Shown: positions 19,916 to 29,427 of the stretch, piece by piece
How the letters are laid out: every line of letters starts with the position of its first letter
How positions within the stretch are numbered: the stretch's first letter is position 1
Assembly: GCF_002794255.1 (NCBI RefSeq)
Contig: NZ_PGGW01000057.1
Coordinates: 1-64,000, forward strand
Direction: 5' to 3'
Source of the DNA: Streptomyces carminius
GTDB lineage: Bacteria > Actinomycetota > Actinomycetes > Streptomycetales > Streptomycetaceae
Length of the DNA stretch: 64,000 nucleotides
Notes under the pieces: model-generated
Told to the model about the DNA's origin: nothing
The model's database searches: none
Seen by the model: only the letters and a program-made list of their open reading frames with translations
Translations under genes and position numbers: made by a program

Positions 19916-20182
19916 CCCGGGACCTCCGGCCCCCTCCCCGGTCTCTCCGGTCTCTCCGGCGGGCCGCCGCGCGGTTCTGCCACCGGGGGCGCAGAGCTCC
20001 TCCGACTGAGGGTGCAGATCTCCCGCTTCCCTTTTCGGGTCTCCGTCCGATGTGGCGCGGACCGTTCGCGAGCAGGCTGGGACACCTCACGCGGTGCCCG
20101 TCCACCAGGCCGCGCACCGCGTGGGGATCCACCCCGGCGCCCGGCGCGGGAGGCCGGGGAACCGCGAGGAGAGGGAGAAACC

Positions 20183-20623
20183 GTGAACGCCGTGAACGCC
20201 GTGAACACCGCAACCGAGGGACGCAACCGGACCCGTACCGCCGTGATCGCGGCCGTGGCGACGGTGACCGTCGCACTGGCGGCCGGAGCGGGCTACTGGT
20301 GGTACGAGAGCAGCAAGCCGAGCCAGGCGTCGGCCGCGGACTGCCGCATGGCGAAGGACATCGTCGAGCAGGCCAAGGAGGCCGCCGGGAAGCCGGCCGG
20401 GGAAGCGGAGGAGTGGGGGCGGAAGACCGCCGCCGAGCGCCGCGTGAAGATGGCGGACGGCTACCTCGGCTTCCGGGTGGCCCAGTACGAGGCCTGGGCC
20501 GTGGAGCACGCCAAGGACGCGCCCTCCGGGACGGCGCGCGAGATCCGGAGCCTGCGGGACAAGGCGCAGGAGCACTGCTCGGACGCCGGCGTCGACCTCC
20601 CCATGACGGCCTTCGGCTCCTGA
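20183..20623 (+). CDS. Small membrane-anchored extracytoplasmic protein
   Basis: A 146-residue protein from the GTG at 20183, preceded by GGAG. It starts with three VNA units encoded by a 9-base tandem repeat. One membrane helix (about 21-42, VIAAVATVTVALAAGAGYWW) is followed by an outward charged domain with two cysteines (ASAADCRMAK and AQEHCSDAG) that could form a disulfide. No known fold is recognised. Placed between the response regulator and the ABC exporter on the same strand, it may be an accessory or sensing subunit of that system. Confidence 0.75.
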   Translation: MNAVNAVNTATEGRNRTRTAVIAAVATVTVALAAGAGYWWYESSKPSQASAADCRMAKDIVEQAKEAAGKPAGEAEEWGRKTAAERRVKMADGYLGFRVAQYEAWAVEHAKDAPSGTAREIRSLRDKAQEHCSDAGVDLPMTAFGS

Positions 20624-20671
20624 CCGCCGGAACACACGAGGCCGGCGAAGAGCGAGCGAAGAGCACACACC

Positions 20672-21433
20672 ATGCGGGTTCACCCACAGTCCCGGGACAC
20701 CGGGCCGTCCGACGCGGTCATCACCGCCACCGACCTGGTCAAGACCTACCACCAGGGCACCACCGGGATACGCGCCCTGGACCACGTCAGCGTCAGCATC
20801 CGGCGCGGACGGTTCACCGCCGTCGTCGGCCCCTCCGGCTCGGGCAAGTCCACCCTGCTGCACTGCGTCGCCGGGCTCGACACGCTCACCTCCGGACGGA
20901 TCGTCCTCGACGGGGTGGAGCTGTCCGGGCTGTCGGACGCCGCGCTGACCCGTCTGCGCCGGGAGCGGATCGGCTTCGTCTTCCAGTCGTTCAACCTGCT
21001 GCCGCAGCTGACCGCGCTGGAGAACATCACCCTGCCCCTCACCATGGCCCGCAAGGCCCCGGACCGCGAACTGGTCGACCACCTCGTCCACATCCTCGGC
21101 ATCGCCGACCGGATCACGCACCGGCCCGCCGAACTCTCCGGCGGACAGCAGCAGCGGGTGGCCATCGCGCGCGCCCTGGCGTCCCGGCCCGCGGTGGTCG
21201 TCGCGGACGAGCCCACCGGGAGCCTGGACTCCCGGTCGGGCGCGGACGTCCTCGCGTTCCTGCGCCGCTGCACCGACGAACTGGGCCAGTCGGTGGTGCT
21301 GGTCACCCACGACCCCCTGGCCGCGGCCTGCGCGGACCGCGTGCTGACCCTCGCGGACGGACGCCTCGTCGCCGACGAGACCGGCCCCGGGCGGATCCCC
21401 TTCACCGGGCACCGGACGGGGGCACGGCTGTGA
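20672..21433 (+). CDS. ABC exporter ATP-binding protein (MacB/LolD type)
   Basis: A 253-residue ATPase of the family that drives FtsX-type permeases. Walker A GPSGSGKST is at about 53-61, followed by FQSFNLLPQLTALENI, the signature LSGGQQQRVAIARAL, Walker B VVVADEPTGSLD and the switch histidine VTHD. The stop overlaps the permease start by four bases. Together with the upstream two-component genes it resembles peptide-antibiotic detoxification or envelope-stress modules; the substrate is not evident. Confidence 0.93.
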   Translation: MRVHPQSRDTGPSDAVITATDLVKTYHQGTTGIRALDHVSVSIRRGRFTAVVGPSGSGKSTLLHCVAGLDTLTSGRIVLDGVELSGLSDAALTRLRRERIGFVFQSFNLLPQLTALENITLPLTMARKAPDRELVDHLVHILGIADRITHRPAELSGGQQQRVAIARALASRPAVVVADEPTGSLDSRSGADVLAFLRRCTDELGQSVVLVTHDPLAAACADRVLTLADGRLVADETGPGRIPFTGHRTGARL

Positions 21434-23997
21434 CGACCACGACGAGATCCTCCTGGCGCGGCACCGTCCTGGGCACGCAGATCGCCGAACTCCTGCGCAG
21501 ACCGGGGCGGTTCGCGGCCACCGGGCTGTCACTCCTGCTGGCCGCGTTCGTCGTCTTCGGCACCGTCATGACCCAGCAGATCCTCAGCTCCACCGCGGTG
21601 GAGCGCTTCCGGGGCACCCCCGGGGCGGTGTCCGCCGTGCTCACCTCCGACGCCCCGGGAGGCATCGGCGACGCCGAGCTCCGCCGGATCGGCGAACTGC
21701 CCGGGGTCGCGGAGGCGGTGGGCCGCCACGACGACGGTGCCCCGCTCGGCGGCAGCTCCGTCGAGCGCTACCTCCGGCTGTACGCCGATCCCGGCACCGG
21801 ACCCCTGTCGCAGGTCCGCCTGCTGCGCGGCACCTTCCCCGACGGCCCGGACCGGATCGCCGTCAACGAGCAGGCCGCCCGGGACTACGGGCTCGCGCCC
21901 GGCTCCCCGCTCGTCCTGCTGCGCGTCGACCCCGACGACCCCGGCCGCACCCTGCCGACCGAGGTCGAGGTGAGCGGAGTCGTCCGCAGCGCCGTGACCG
22001 GCCAGAAGCAACCGGCGGGTTACGCGACCGAGCTCCGGATCAGGCGGCTGCTCGCCCTTCCCGGCCATCCCCGGGTGGACATCCGCACCGAGTCGGGGAC
22101 CGTGCCCGACGGGCTGCGCGAGGACATCGGCCGCATCGTGCCGTCCGCCGAGCTGCGCGACGGTGCGGCCGTACGGGCCGCGGAGGAGAAGGAGGCCGCC
22201 GCGTCCGCGGGCGACCTGCTGGAACTGGTCTCCCTGTTCCTGGCCGTGGCCGTCGTCGCCTCGGCCCTCGTGGCGGCCTCCACCTTCCGGATCGTGTTCG
22301 CCCAGCGGGTGCGCCAGCTCGCCCTGCTGCGGGCCGTCGGCGCGACGGGGCGGCAGCTGCGGCGGGCCCTCCTGGCCGAAGGAGCCGCCGTCGGCCTGGC
22401 CGCCGGCCTCGCCGGAGTGGCGGCCGCCTGGGGATGCTCGCACCTCGTCCCGCCCGTCTCCGGCCGGTTCGGGCAGCCGCTCTCCCCCGCCGCCGGTTTC
22501 CCCCTGGCCGCGGCCGTCCTGACCGTGGCGGGCACCGCGCTCCTGGCGGTCCTGGCGGTCCTCGCCCCCTCGCTCTCCGCCGCCCGCGTCTCCCCGATGC
22601 AGGCACTGCGCGCCGCGGAGCACACGAGCGGCACCAGGGCCGCTTCCGCCGGCCGGATCCTCGCCGGGCTCCTGGGTGCCGCGGGGGCCGCCGCGCTGGC
22701 CTGGCACCAGCGCGGTCTGCTGCCCGAGACGGAGGGCGAGGACATCGACCGCTTCTCCGCCCTGCTCGTCATCACGGTCTCGGGCACCCTCGCCCTCCTC
22801 GCCCTGAGCGCGCTGGGCCCCGTACTCGTCCGTCCCGTCCTGGCCGCGCTCTCACCGCCGCTGCGCCGGCTCGGCACGGCGGGGCGCCTCGCCGTCACGA
22901 GCGTCGGGGAGGCACCGCGCCGGGCCGCCGCCGGCATGCTCGTGGTCGCGCTCGGCGCCTCCCTCATCAGCGTCACGCTCGTGACGCTCGACTCCCTGCG
23001 CGCCTACGACCGGACCAGGCAGGCGGTCGAGGCACCCGCCGACTACATCCTGCGGCGGGACGACGGCGCCCCGCTTCCGGGGCTGGCCGCCGAGGTGAAG
23101 GCCCTCCCGGAGCTGACCGGCGTGCGGACCTTCCGCAGCGTCGACGTCGTCTCGGGCACCCGCAGCGCGACGCTCACCGACCTCGACCCGCACCGGCTCG
23201 GAATCGCCTCCGGCCTGCCCACCGCGACCGGCACCCTCGGCGCCCCGCGGGCCGGGCACGCCGTCGTGGACGCCCAGTACGCGCGGGACCTCGGTGTGCG
23301 GGCGGGCGACCGGATCAGCGTCCGGTACCAGGAGCGCACCACCACCTTCACCGTCGCGGCGACCCTGCGCGGCAGCGGCCCCTACCACGCCTCGGTCTAC
23401 GTACCCGCCGCGGACCTGACCCGGATGGGAGTGGACACCGCTCCCACCACGATCACCGCCGACGCCGCCGAGGACGGCCCCGGGGGCAGGTCACGGGCCG
23501 ATGCCGCCCTCACCGGCCTCCTGGCGGACCCGGCGGACCGCCACGGCCGCGTCCTCGTCCACGACCCCGCCGAACAGCAGGGTTCCTCCAGCGACCTGGG
23601 GACGGTCGGGACGACGGTGATACTCGTGCTGGGGCTGACCGTGATCGTCGCCGTCGTCGGGGTCTCCATCACCGCCTCCCTCGGCGTGGTGGAACGCACC
23701 CGCGAGTTCGGCCTGCTGCGCGCCCTGGGCCTCACCGCGGGCTCGGCACACCGCACCGTCACGGTGGAGTGCGCGATCCACGGGGCGCTCGGAGGCGTAC
23801 TCGGCCTGGCACTCGCCCTGCCCTACTCGTGGCTGGTGGTGCGCACGATCGCGGCGACCGCGCCGTTCAGCCTCCCCACGGGCCGGCTCGCGCTGGTGGT
23901 CTGCGTCCTCACCCTCCTCACGGCCGCCGGGGGCGCGGCGCCCGCGGTCCGCGCGTCCCGTACCCCGCCCGTGACGGCGGTCGCGCAGGGCCGGTGA
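21430..23997 (+). CDS. FtsX-like ABC exporter permease
   Basis: An 855-residue permease starting at a GTG that overlaps the ATPase stop. Helix near 35-55 (GLSLLLAAFVVFGTVM), a large extracytoplasmic domain (about 60-260), a first FtsX block of three helices (about 265-400), further helices with a second extracytoplasmic domain (about 530-720), and a final FtsX block (about 725-855, with ERTREFGLLRALGLTAGSAHR). The duplicated FtsX architecture of about ten helices is typical of actinobacterial exporters of this type. Followed by a strong terminator. Confidence 0.92.
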   Translation: MTTTTRSSWRGTVLGTQIAELLRRPGRFAATGLSLLLAAFVVFGTVMTQQILSSTAVERFRGTPGAVSAVLTSDAPGGIGDAELRRIGELPGVAEAVGRHDDGAPLGGSSVERYLRLYADPGTGPLSQVRLLRGTFPDGPDRIAVNEQAARDYGLAPGSPLVLLRVDPDDPGRTLPTEVEVSGVVRSAVTGQKQPAGYATELRIRRLLALPGHPRVDIRTESGTVPDGLREDIGRIVPSAELRDGAAVRAAEEKEAAASAGDLLELVSLFLAVAVVASALVAASTFRIVFAQRVRQLALLRAVGATGRQLRRALLAEGAAVGLAAGLAGVAAAWGCSHLVPPVSGRFGQPLSPAAGFPLAAAVLTVAGTALLAVLAVLAPSLSAARVSPMQALRAAEHTSGTRAASAGRILAGLLGAAGAAALAWHQRGLLPETEGEDIDRFSALLVITVSGTLALLALSALGPVLVRPVLAALSPPLRRLGTAGRLAVTSVGEAPRRAAAGMLVVALGASLISVTLVTLDSLRAYDRTRQAVEAPADYILRRDDGAPLPGLAAEVKALPELTGVRTFRSVDVVSGTRSATLTDLDPHRLGIASGLPTATGTLGAPRAGHAVVDAQYARDLGVRAGDRISVRYQERTTTFTVAATLRGSGPYHASVYVPAADLTRMGVDTAPTTITADAAEDGPGGRSRADAALTGLLADPADRHGRVLVHDPAEQQGSSSDLGTVGTTVILVLGLTVIVAVVGVSITASLGVVERTREFGLLRALGLTAGSAHRTVTVECAIHGALGGVLGLALALPYSWLVVRTIAATAPFSLPTGRLALVVCVLTLLTAAGGAAPAVRASRTPPVTAVAQGR

Positions 23998-24082
23998 CGC
24001 GGCGCCGGGTCCCGCCGTACCGCTTCCGGGTGTCCTCGCGGTGCTCGCCCGGGACGGGCCGGAGGAATCGTCCCGGGCGGGT

Positions 24083-24115
24083 TTCGGCCCCCGCGGCAAG
24101 GCCGCGGGGGCCGAA
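24083..24115 (+). terminator. Terminator after the ABC exporter permease
   Basis: A perfect 15-bp stem TTCGGCCCCCGCGGC with its complement around AAG, 86 bases after the permease stop. Confidence 0.8.
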
Positions 24116-24177
24116 GCGCACCTGTCCGGGGGTCCCCGCACCGGTTCCGGGCCGTGACGGGAGCGGACCAGAACCGG

Positions 24178-24201
24178 GACCCGGCCGCCCGCGGCCGGGT
24201 C
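24178..24201 (-). terminator. Terminator after the S8 protease gene
   Basis: Stem GACCCGGCCGC with its complement and a two-base centre, ending six bases beyond the protease stop codon on the minus strand. With the hairpin at 24083 it separates convergent genes. Confidence 0.65.
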
Positions 24202-24207
24202 AGGACG

Positions 24208-25788
24208 TCAGAACACCAGCGCCCAGGAGTTGACCGTGCCTGTGTCGAACGCGGCGTTGTCGGTCACCCGCAGCGTCCAGACGCCGTCGGCCGCCGTCCC
24301 GCCCGCGCCGACCCGGTACAGCCCGACCACGTCGTCGGCGCCGCCGCCCGTGCCGTGGTCCTTGAGCAGGTGCACGGTGCCGTCCGGCGCGACCACCTCG
24401 ATCCGCAGATCGCCGATGTAGGTGTGCCGGATGTCGAGGTCGGCCTTCAGCCCCTCGGGGACGGGCCCGCCGATCCCCGAGACGGTGATCGGGGACTCGA
24501 CCGTGGCGTTGTCCTGGATCGGCCGGGCGGTGGCGTTCTCGAAGCGGACGCCCGGCGGGGCCTGCGGGCCGCCCGCCCCGACACCCAGCAGTTTGTTGGG
24601 CGACCCGCTGCCCGCCCCGAGAACCGCACCGGTCACGACGGCCTCGTCCAGGCCCGCGGCGACCTGGCCCGGGGCGGCTCCGGGGTGCTCCGCCAGGTAC
24701 AGCGCCGCCGCTCCCGCGACATGCGGTGCGGCCATCGACGTGCCGGAGATGGTGCTGGTGGCGCTGTCCGAGGTGTGCCAGGCCGAGGTGATCTCCGAGC
24801 CGGGCGCGAAGAGGTCCAGGACGGCGCCGAAGTTGGAGAAGTAGGAGCGGCCGTCGTCGGCGTCGGTGGAGCCGACGGTCAGCGCCTCGGTGACCCGGGC
24901 GGGTGAGTAGCCCGCCGCGTCGGCGCCGGAGTTGCCCGCCGCGACGACGTAGGTGACGCCGGCGGCTATGGAGTTGCGCACCGCGGTGTCGATCGCGGGG
25001 TTGGCTCCGCCGCCCAGGCTCATGTTCGCCACCGCGGGCCCGGTGGCGTCACGCGTCACCCAGTCCACCCCCGCGACCACACCGGCCACGGTCCCGGAGC
25101 CGCCGTCGTTCAGCACCCGCACGGCGACGATCTCGGCCTTCTTGGCGACCCCGTGGGCGGCGCCGGCGATCGTGCCGGCCACATGAGTGCCGTGGCCGTT
25201 GCCGTCGGAGGCGGTGGTGTCGCCGTCCACGGCGTCATAGCCGTACCGGGCGCGGCCGCCGAAGTCGCCGTGGGTGATCCGCACACCGGTGTCGATGACA
25301 TAGGCGGTCACCCCCTCACCGGCTGAGTCGGGGTAGGTGTAGCCGTCGTCCAGCGGCAGGGCCCGCTGGTCGATCCGGTCCAGGCCCCAGGAGGGCGGAC
25401 CGGGCTGGGTGGTGGCGACGGAGACCTTCTGGTCCTGCGCCACGGCCTCCACGGCGGGGTCGGCCGCCAGCCGCTTCGCCTCCGCCTCCGTGAGCCGGAC
25501 GGCGTAGCCGTTGAGGGCCTCGTGGTAGGTGCGCCTGATCTCGGCACCGTACCTCTCCGCCAGCTTCCTCCCCTTCGCCGAGCCGGCGTCGGCCAACTCC
25601 TCGTCGAGGGTCACGATGTAACTGTTCTTGATCGCTCCGGGTGCCCCGGCGTTCTGGATCACGCCTTCGGCGGGCGGTGCGGGGGCCGCCGCGGCGGTCA
25701 CCGCGGAGCCGAGGCCGACGGCCAGGGCCGCGGCGGTGGCCGCGGCCGTTCGGGCAAGCCTGCGTCTGGTGGGACGCGTCGCCGCCAT
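24208..25788 (-). CDS. Secreted subtilisin-like S8 serine protease with C-terminal P domain
   Basis: Exported protease of 526 residues. AGGAGGAGG lies six bases before the ATG at 25788. The signal peptide (about 1-35) has twin arginines (TRRRLARTAA) and could use either export route. Inhibitor I9 propeptide at about 55-125 (SYIVTLDEELA ... VEAVAQDQ), then the S8 domain with Asp166 (VIDTGVR), His202 (GHGTHVAGT), Asn286 (AAGNSG) and Ser351 (SGTSMAAPH), so the triad is complete. The C-terminal 120 residues form a proprotein-convertase P-like beta domain (HTYIGDLRIEVVAPDGTVHLL ... GTVNSWALVF). Probably works outside the cell on proteins. Confidence 0.95.
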   Translation of the reverse strand: MAATRPTRRRLARTAAATAAALAVGLGSAVTAAAAPAPPAEGVIQNAGAPGAIKNSYIVTLDEELADAGSAKGRKLAERYGAEIRRTYHEALNGYAVRLTEAEAKRLAADPAVEAVAQDQKVSVATTQPGPPSWGLDRIDQRALPLDDGYTYPDSAGEGVTAYVIDTGVRITHGDFGGRARYGYDAVDGDTTASDGNGHGTHVAGTIAGAAHGVAKKAEIVAVRVLNDGGSGTVAGVVAGVDWVTRDATGPAVANMSLGGGANPAIDTAVRNSIAAGVTYVVAAGNSGADAAGYSPARVTEALTVGSTDADDGRSYFSNFGAVLDLFAPGSEITSAWHTSDSATSTISGTSMAAPHVAGAAALYLAEHPGAAPGQVAAGLDEAVVTGAVLGAGSGSPNKLLGVGAGGPQAPPGVRFENATARPIQDNATVESPITVSGIGGPVPEGLKADLDIRHTYIGDLRIEVVAPDGTVHLLKDHGTGGGADDVVGLYRVGAGGTAADGVWTLRVTDNAAFDTGTVNSWALVF

Positions 25789-26303
25789 GAGGGTCCTCCT
25801 CCTGTGGGGGGTCGTGCCGATACGGAATGCGCATGGGCATGACAAACCAACGGCACCAGGTCCGTGCGGTGCGCGGCGGTTCGCCTCCCCAAAGATTTGC
25901 CGTTCCACAGGAATGCCACAAGGGGGTGCCCTTGGAAGACACGCACCTGTCACACACCGTCAACATGTCCACTTGAAAAGGTGGTTGGAGACTCCCCTCC
26001 GGAGGAACGCCGCACGGCGCTCCGGGCGGGCCTCCCCGCGGAGGGCGGCACCGCCCCGGCGGCTTTGCCGGCTCTTTGACAACCCGTCGCGCCTCCGCCC
26101 CGTCTCCCCGGACGACCCGTGAAGCAGTCCACCCCCCTTCCGGGGCCCTGGTGCAGGGGAGCAGTCGATGAGCCTGGTCGTTCCCGGTCACCCGGGGCCC
26201 CGGGGCCGGGGCGCACCGCCGTTCCGGCGGAGCGTGACCGCACCGCCCCGGCGTGGCGCCCACGAGGGTCACCCACCACCGCCCACCCGATCGAGGGTTC
26301 GTC
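25789..26303. other. Divergent promoter region of two secreted-enzyme genes
   Basis: A 515-base gap with a mixed-composition, less GC-rich stretch at 25880-25990. TTGACA occurs at 26076-26081 on the plus strand but no good -10 follows. No credible gene seen. Confidence 0.45.
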
Positions 26304-27407
26304 ATGTTCCGTACATTCCGTGGAAGACGTGTCCGCCCCGGCGCTGCCGCGCTGGCACTCGCCGCCGCTCTCGCCGCCCTGACGGCCGGTCCCGGCCTGC
26401 GGGCGCAGGCCACCGACGCCGCAGCCGCCGACCCGGTCGGTGTCGTCGAGTACGACCTGGGCGACGAAGTGTTCACCGACCCGGCGGACTGGCACGGGGT
26501 CTCCGAGCTCCGGGCCGTCGTCCACTACCCGCGCAACATCGACGGCAAGCTGCCGGTGGTCGTGCTGATGCACGGCCAGCAGCTCCCCTGCCACTCCCCC
26601 CGCGAGGAGGACTGGGACTGGCCGTGCCCGCCCGGCGTCGACCCCTACCCCAACCACCGGGGCTACGACTACCTCGCCGACGCACTGGCGCGGGACGGCT
26701 ACGTGGTGGTGGCGCCCAACGCGAACGGCCTCAACTACCACATGGGTGTCGCCCCGCAGCGCGCACGCCTGATCAACCGCCACCTGGAACTGCTCGGACA
26801 GTTCTCCGAGACCGGTGGCGGGCCGCTCGCCGGCCGCTTCACCGACGCGCACACCGGCGAGCCGACGACTCCCGGCCTGAGGAACCGCCTCGACCTGGAC
26901 CGGGTCGGCACGATGGGCCACTCGGTGGCCGGTGAGGCCGTCATGTACCAGGCCGCCGACGGCAACCGGGAGGAACTGCCGGACGGCGTACGGATCCGCG
27001 GGGCGGTCTCCCTCGCCTCCCCCGGGCCGAGCGGCTTCTTCGACACGCTGGTGACGGAAGCGCCGTTCGCGGTGGTCTCGACCGGATGCTGGTCGCTGGG
27101 CAACGAGTCGTACTTCGAGGACGCCCGCGGCCACTCGGGTGCCAACGGCTTCCTGCTCCGCCTGACCAAGGGCAACCACAACTACTTCAACACCGAGTGG
27201 ACCGCCGGGCCGGAGCCGAGCGGCGGCGACGACACCACCTGCCCCAAGACGGCGGGACGGCCGACCCCGGAGCAGCAGCAGGGTCTCCTGGTCACCTACC
27301 TGCGCGCCTTCTACGCGTACAGCCTGAAGGGCGACCGGTCCGTGCTCCCGGTCCTGACCGACGCCGGGCAGTTCCCGGGCGTCGACACGGAGACGGACAG
27401 CTACTGA
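26304..27407 (+). CDS. Secreted alpha/beta hydrolase (chlorophyllase/PAF-acetylhydrolase-like)
   Basis: Exported hydrolase of 367 residues from the ATG at 26304, with GAGGG six bases upstream. Signal peptide about 1-43 with twin arginine near the start (RGRRVRPGAAALALAAAL). The fold is suggested by LPVVVLMHGQQLPC (oxyanion strand and HG), the nucleophile elbow MGHSVAGE and a likely catalytic His in LTKGNHNYFN. Extra cysteines (CHSPRE, PCPPG, CWSLG, CPKT) suggest disulfides in an extracellular enzyme. The ester or lipid substrate cannot be inferred. Confidence 0.85.
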   Translation: MFRTFRGRRVRPGAAALALAAALAALTAGPGLRAQATDAAAADPVGVVEYDLGDEVFTDPADWHGVSELRAVVHYPRNIDGKLPVVVLMHGQQLPCHSPREEDWDWPCPPGVDPYPNHRGYDYLADALARDGYVVVAPNANGLNYHMGVAPQRARLINRHLELLGQFSETGGGPLAGRFTDAHTGEPTTPGLRNRLDLDRVGTMGHSVAGEAVMYQAADGNREELPDGVRIRGAVSLASPGPSGFFDTLVTEAPFAVVSTGCWSLGNESYFEDARGHSGANGFLLRLTKGNHNYFNTEWTAGPEPSGGDDTTCPKTAGRPTPEQQQGLLVTYLRAFYAYSLKGDRSVLPVLTDAGQFPGVDTETDSY

Positions 27408-27422
27408 CCGCGTCGCGGGCCC

Positions 27423-27451
27423 GGCCCGGTGGCCGCAGCCGCCACCGGGCC
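27423..27451 (+). terminator. Terminator after the secreted hydrolase gene
   Basis: Stem GGCCCGGTGGC with its complement and a seven-base loop, beginning 16 bases after the stop codon at 27407. Confidence 0.75.
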
Positions 27452-27545
27452 CCGGACCGCCCTCCGGACGGAGCTCCGGGTACTTGGACACCCCGGTCCA
27501 GCACACGTCCGGCACATCGGGACACCGGTCGCCACACCACACCGC

Positions 27546-27603
27546 AGCACCGGCGCACCGGTCTCGTCCCCGACGGGAGCCGTCCACCGGGCCGGCCGTT
27601 CCC
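27546..27603. repeat. 58-bp direct repeat, left copy
   Basis: Begins AGCACCGGCGCACCGGTCTC and ends CCGGGCCGGCCGTTCCC. It matches 30754-30811 at 56 of 58 positions in the same orientation. It lies just beyond the 3' end of the TetR gene. Confidence 0.9.
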
Positions 27604-27659
27604 GGCGCACCCGCTGCCGGCGTCGGCCCCGGCGAGGATGCCGAGCTTGACCAGGCGTT

Positions 27660-28229
27660 TCAGCTTGGCGCGGTGCGGTCGAGAGCGCGATCGATGATGT
27701 CGGCGATGAACGCGGAGGTCACCGTTTCGCCCTCGTAGGTCGCTCGGACGAGGATCGCGCCGACCAGCATGGCGAGGCAGGGCTCGACGTCGTCGGGCCG
27801 GAGATGCGCGGCGAGGACGCCGCGGACTCCGGTCGTGGCGGTCTCGTACAGGCGGTCTCGGAGGTCCCGCGCGCCTTCGTCGTGGCCGGCGCGTTCGATG
27901 ACGCCTGCCATCAACCGGTCGTACCGGCCTTCCGACAGTGTCAGCGCGAGCGCGCTCAGCGAGTCGTGGAGGTCTTCGTAGAGGTTTCCGCCGGTCGGCG
28001 GGTGGGCGGCGTCCTCACAGATATAGGTGATCGCATCCCGCATGAGATCGACGGAGGTGGGCCAGTGCGCGTAGATCGTCGCCTTCGAATACCCGGCCCT
28101 CCGGGCGACCTCGGCGTGCGTCGTCGCCTCCCAGCCTTCTTCCAGCAGTGACGCGGCGCTCGCTCTGATGACGTCGCGCCGCGTGCGCGCCACGCGCGGA
28201 TCCCCGGGCCCACCGGACGACTTTGCCAC
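27660..28229 (-). CDS. TetR-family transcriptional repressor
   Basis: A 189-residue repressor read from the GTG at 28229; GAGGA abuts the start, so initiation may be weak. The N-terminal helix-turn-helix is at about 17-60 (RRDVIRASAASLLEEGWEATTHAEVARRAG with recognition helix YSKATIYAHW). The C-terminal ligand domain is of the TetR_C type with LRPDDVEPCLAMLVGAIL near its end. It is divergent from the oxidoreductase pair across a 175-base AT-rich gap containing repeated AGTAC half-sites, so it probably represses both itself and those genes, released by an electrophile or quinone. Confidence 0.9.
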   Translation of the reverse strand: MAKSSGGPGDPRVARTRRDVIRASAASLLEEGWEATTHAEVARRAGYSKATIYAHWPTSVDLMRDAITYICEDAAHPPTGGNLYEDLHDSLSALALTLSEGRYDRLMAGVIERAGHDEGARDLRDRLYETATTGVRGVLAAHLRPDDVEPCLAMLVGAILVRATYEGETVTSAFIADIIDRALDRTAPS

Positions 28230-28275
28230 TCCTCAAGGATAGCCCGGCTCGGCCCAACAGGCCACTACTGGACAT

Positions 28276-28303
28276 GCAGTACAGTACTAAATTATCAGTA
28301 CAG
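28276..28303. promoter_or_regulatory. Candidate TetR operator cluster of AGTAC half-sites
   Basis: A perfect palindrome AGTACAGTACT (28278-28288) overlaps a second, spaced pair GTACT...AGTAC (28284-28301), all within an AT-rich island between the TetR gene and the oxidoreductase. Position and symmetry fit autoregulation by the TetR protein. Confidence 0.6.
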
Positions 28304-28404
28304 CAATTATCGGAGTGGCCTCAGGCGCGGGCTCATCCCTGCGCGCGCCGCCCGACTTCCTCCCGCACCGTCCCGCAGGCCGGTTCCCTTGAAGGGGCTC
28401 CTTG

Positions 28405-29427
28405 ATGACTTCCGCAGTGCCACACACTCAGCAAGCAATCGTGCAGAGCCGCTACGGAGCGGTTCGTGACGTGCTCGCGCTGTCAGAGGTGGTTCCCGTC
28501 CGCGCTCCAGGACCCCAGGAGGTGCAGGTTCATGTCCGGGCGGCAGCGGTCAACCCCATCGACTGGCAGATGATCGAGGGGAACCGGCGCCTCATCACCC
28601 GCCGCCGCTTCCCGTTCACGCCGCTGTTCGACCTTGCCGGTGTCGTCACCGCGGTCGGGGATCAGGTCACCTCGTTCCGAGTGGGTGACCGGGTGCACGC
28701 CGACAACGAGATCGACGGAGGTGGCGCCTCGGAGTACGTCAATGTGCACTCGCGGTTGCTCGCCCACGCACCGGCAGGGCTGGACTTCGCCGAATCCGCC
28801 GCGGTCCCGCTTGCGGCGCAGACAGCGATGACCTGCCTGGACCGCGGCCAGGTCGCGGCCGGAACCCGTGTCGCGGTGATCGGGGCGTCCGGAGGCGTCG
28901 GCCACTTCGCCGTCCAGATGGCACGTGCGGCCGGGGCCTTCGTACTCGGTGTCGCCGGCGCGCGCAACCAGGGGTTCGTGCGGTCCCTGGGAGCGGACGA
29001 GGTCATCGACAGGAACGCGACCGATCTGTCGGCCGGCTTCGGCGCGGACTCGTTCGACGTGGTGGTCGACTGCGTCGGCGGACGCGAGCAGTGGACACGG
29101 GCGCGGCGGGTCCTGCGTCCGGGAGGACGGTTCGTGACGATCGCACGCGACGAGGACGGCGTGGTCACACCCGCCTCCGCGGCCCGGCTCCTGACGACGA
29201 TCACCGCTCGCAGGGTCCGGGGCGCGGGTCCGCGGGGAACAAAGTACGTTCCCGTCTTCCTCAAGGCCTCCGGGGCCCTTCTGCGGCGTGTGAACGAGCT
29301 GGTCGAGGGCGGCCGGGTCCGCGTCCACGTCTCCCGTTCCTTCCCGCTGACGCTGGAGGGCGTGACCGCGGCGTTCGAGGAGAGTCGCGCGGGACGGGCC
29401 ACCGGAAAGCTGGTGCTCCAGCGATGA
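28405..29427 (+). CDS. NADP-dependent quinone oxidoreductase (zinc-free MDR family)
   Basis: A 340-residue medium-chain dehydrogenase/reductase. The ATG at 28405 has AAGGGG upstream; a TTG three bases earlier is not needed. N-terminal GroES-like domain with AAAVNPIDWQMIEGNRR and PLFDLAGVV; the Rossmann motif is VIGASGGVGHFAVQMARAAGAF at about 155-175. The zinc-ligand cysteines of alcohol dehydrogenases are absent, which points to the quinone/enone reductase branch. The stop overlaps the next start by four bases. Likely reduces quinones or enones and is controlled by the divergent TetR. Confidence 0.9.
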   Translation: MTSAVPHTQQAIVQSRYGAVRDVLALSEVVPVRAPGPQEVQVHVRAAAVNPIDWQMIEGNRRLITRRRFPFTPLFDLAGVVTAVGDQVTSFRVGDRVHADNEIDGGGASEYVNVHSRLLAHAPAGLDFAESAAVPLAAQTAMTCLDRGQVAAGTRVAVIGASGGVGHFAVQMARAAGAFVLGVAGARNQGFVRSLGADEVIDRNATDLSAGFGADSFDVVVDCVGGREQWTRARRVLRPGGRFVTIARDEDGVVTPASAARLLTTITARRVRGAGPRGTKYVPVFLKASGALLRRVNELVEGGRVRVHVSRSFPLTLEGVTAAFEESRAGRATGKLVLQR

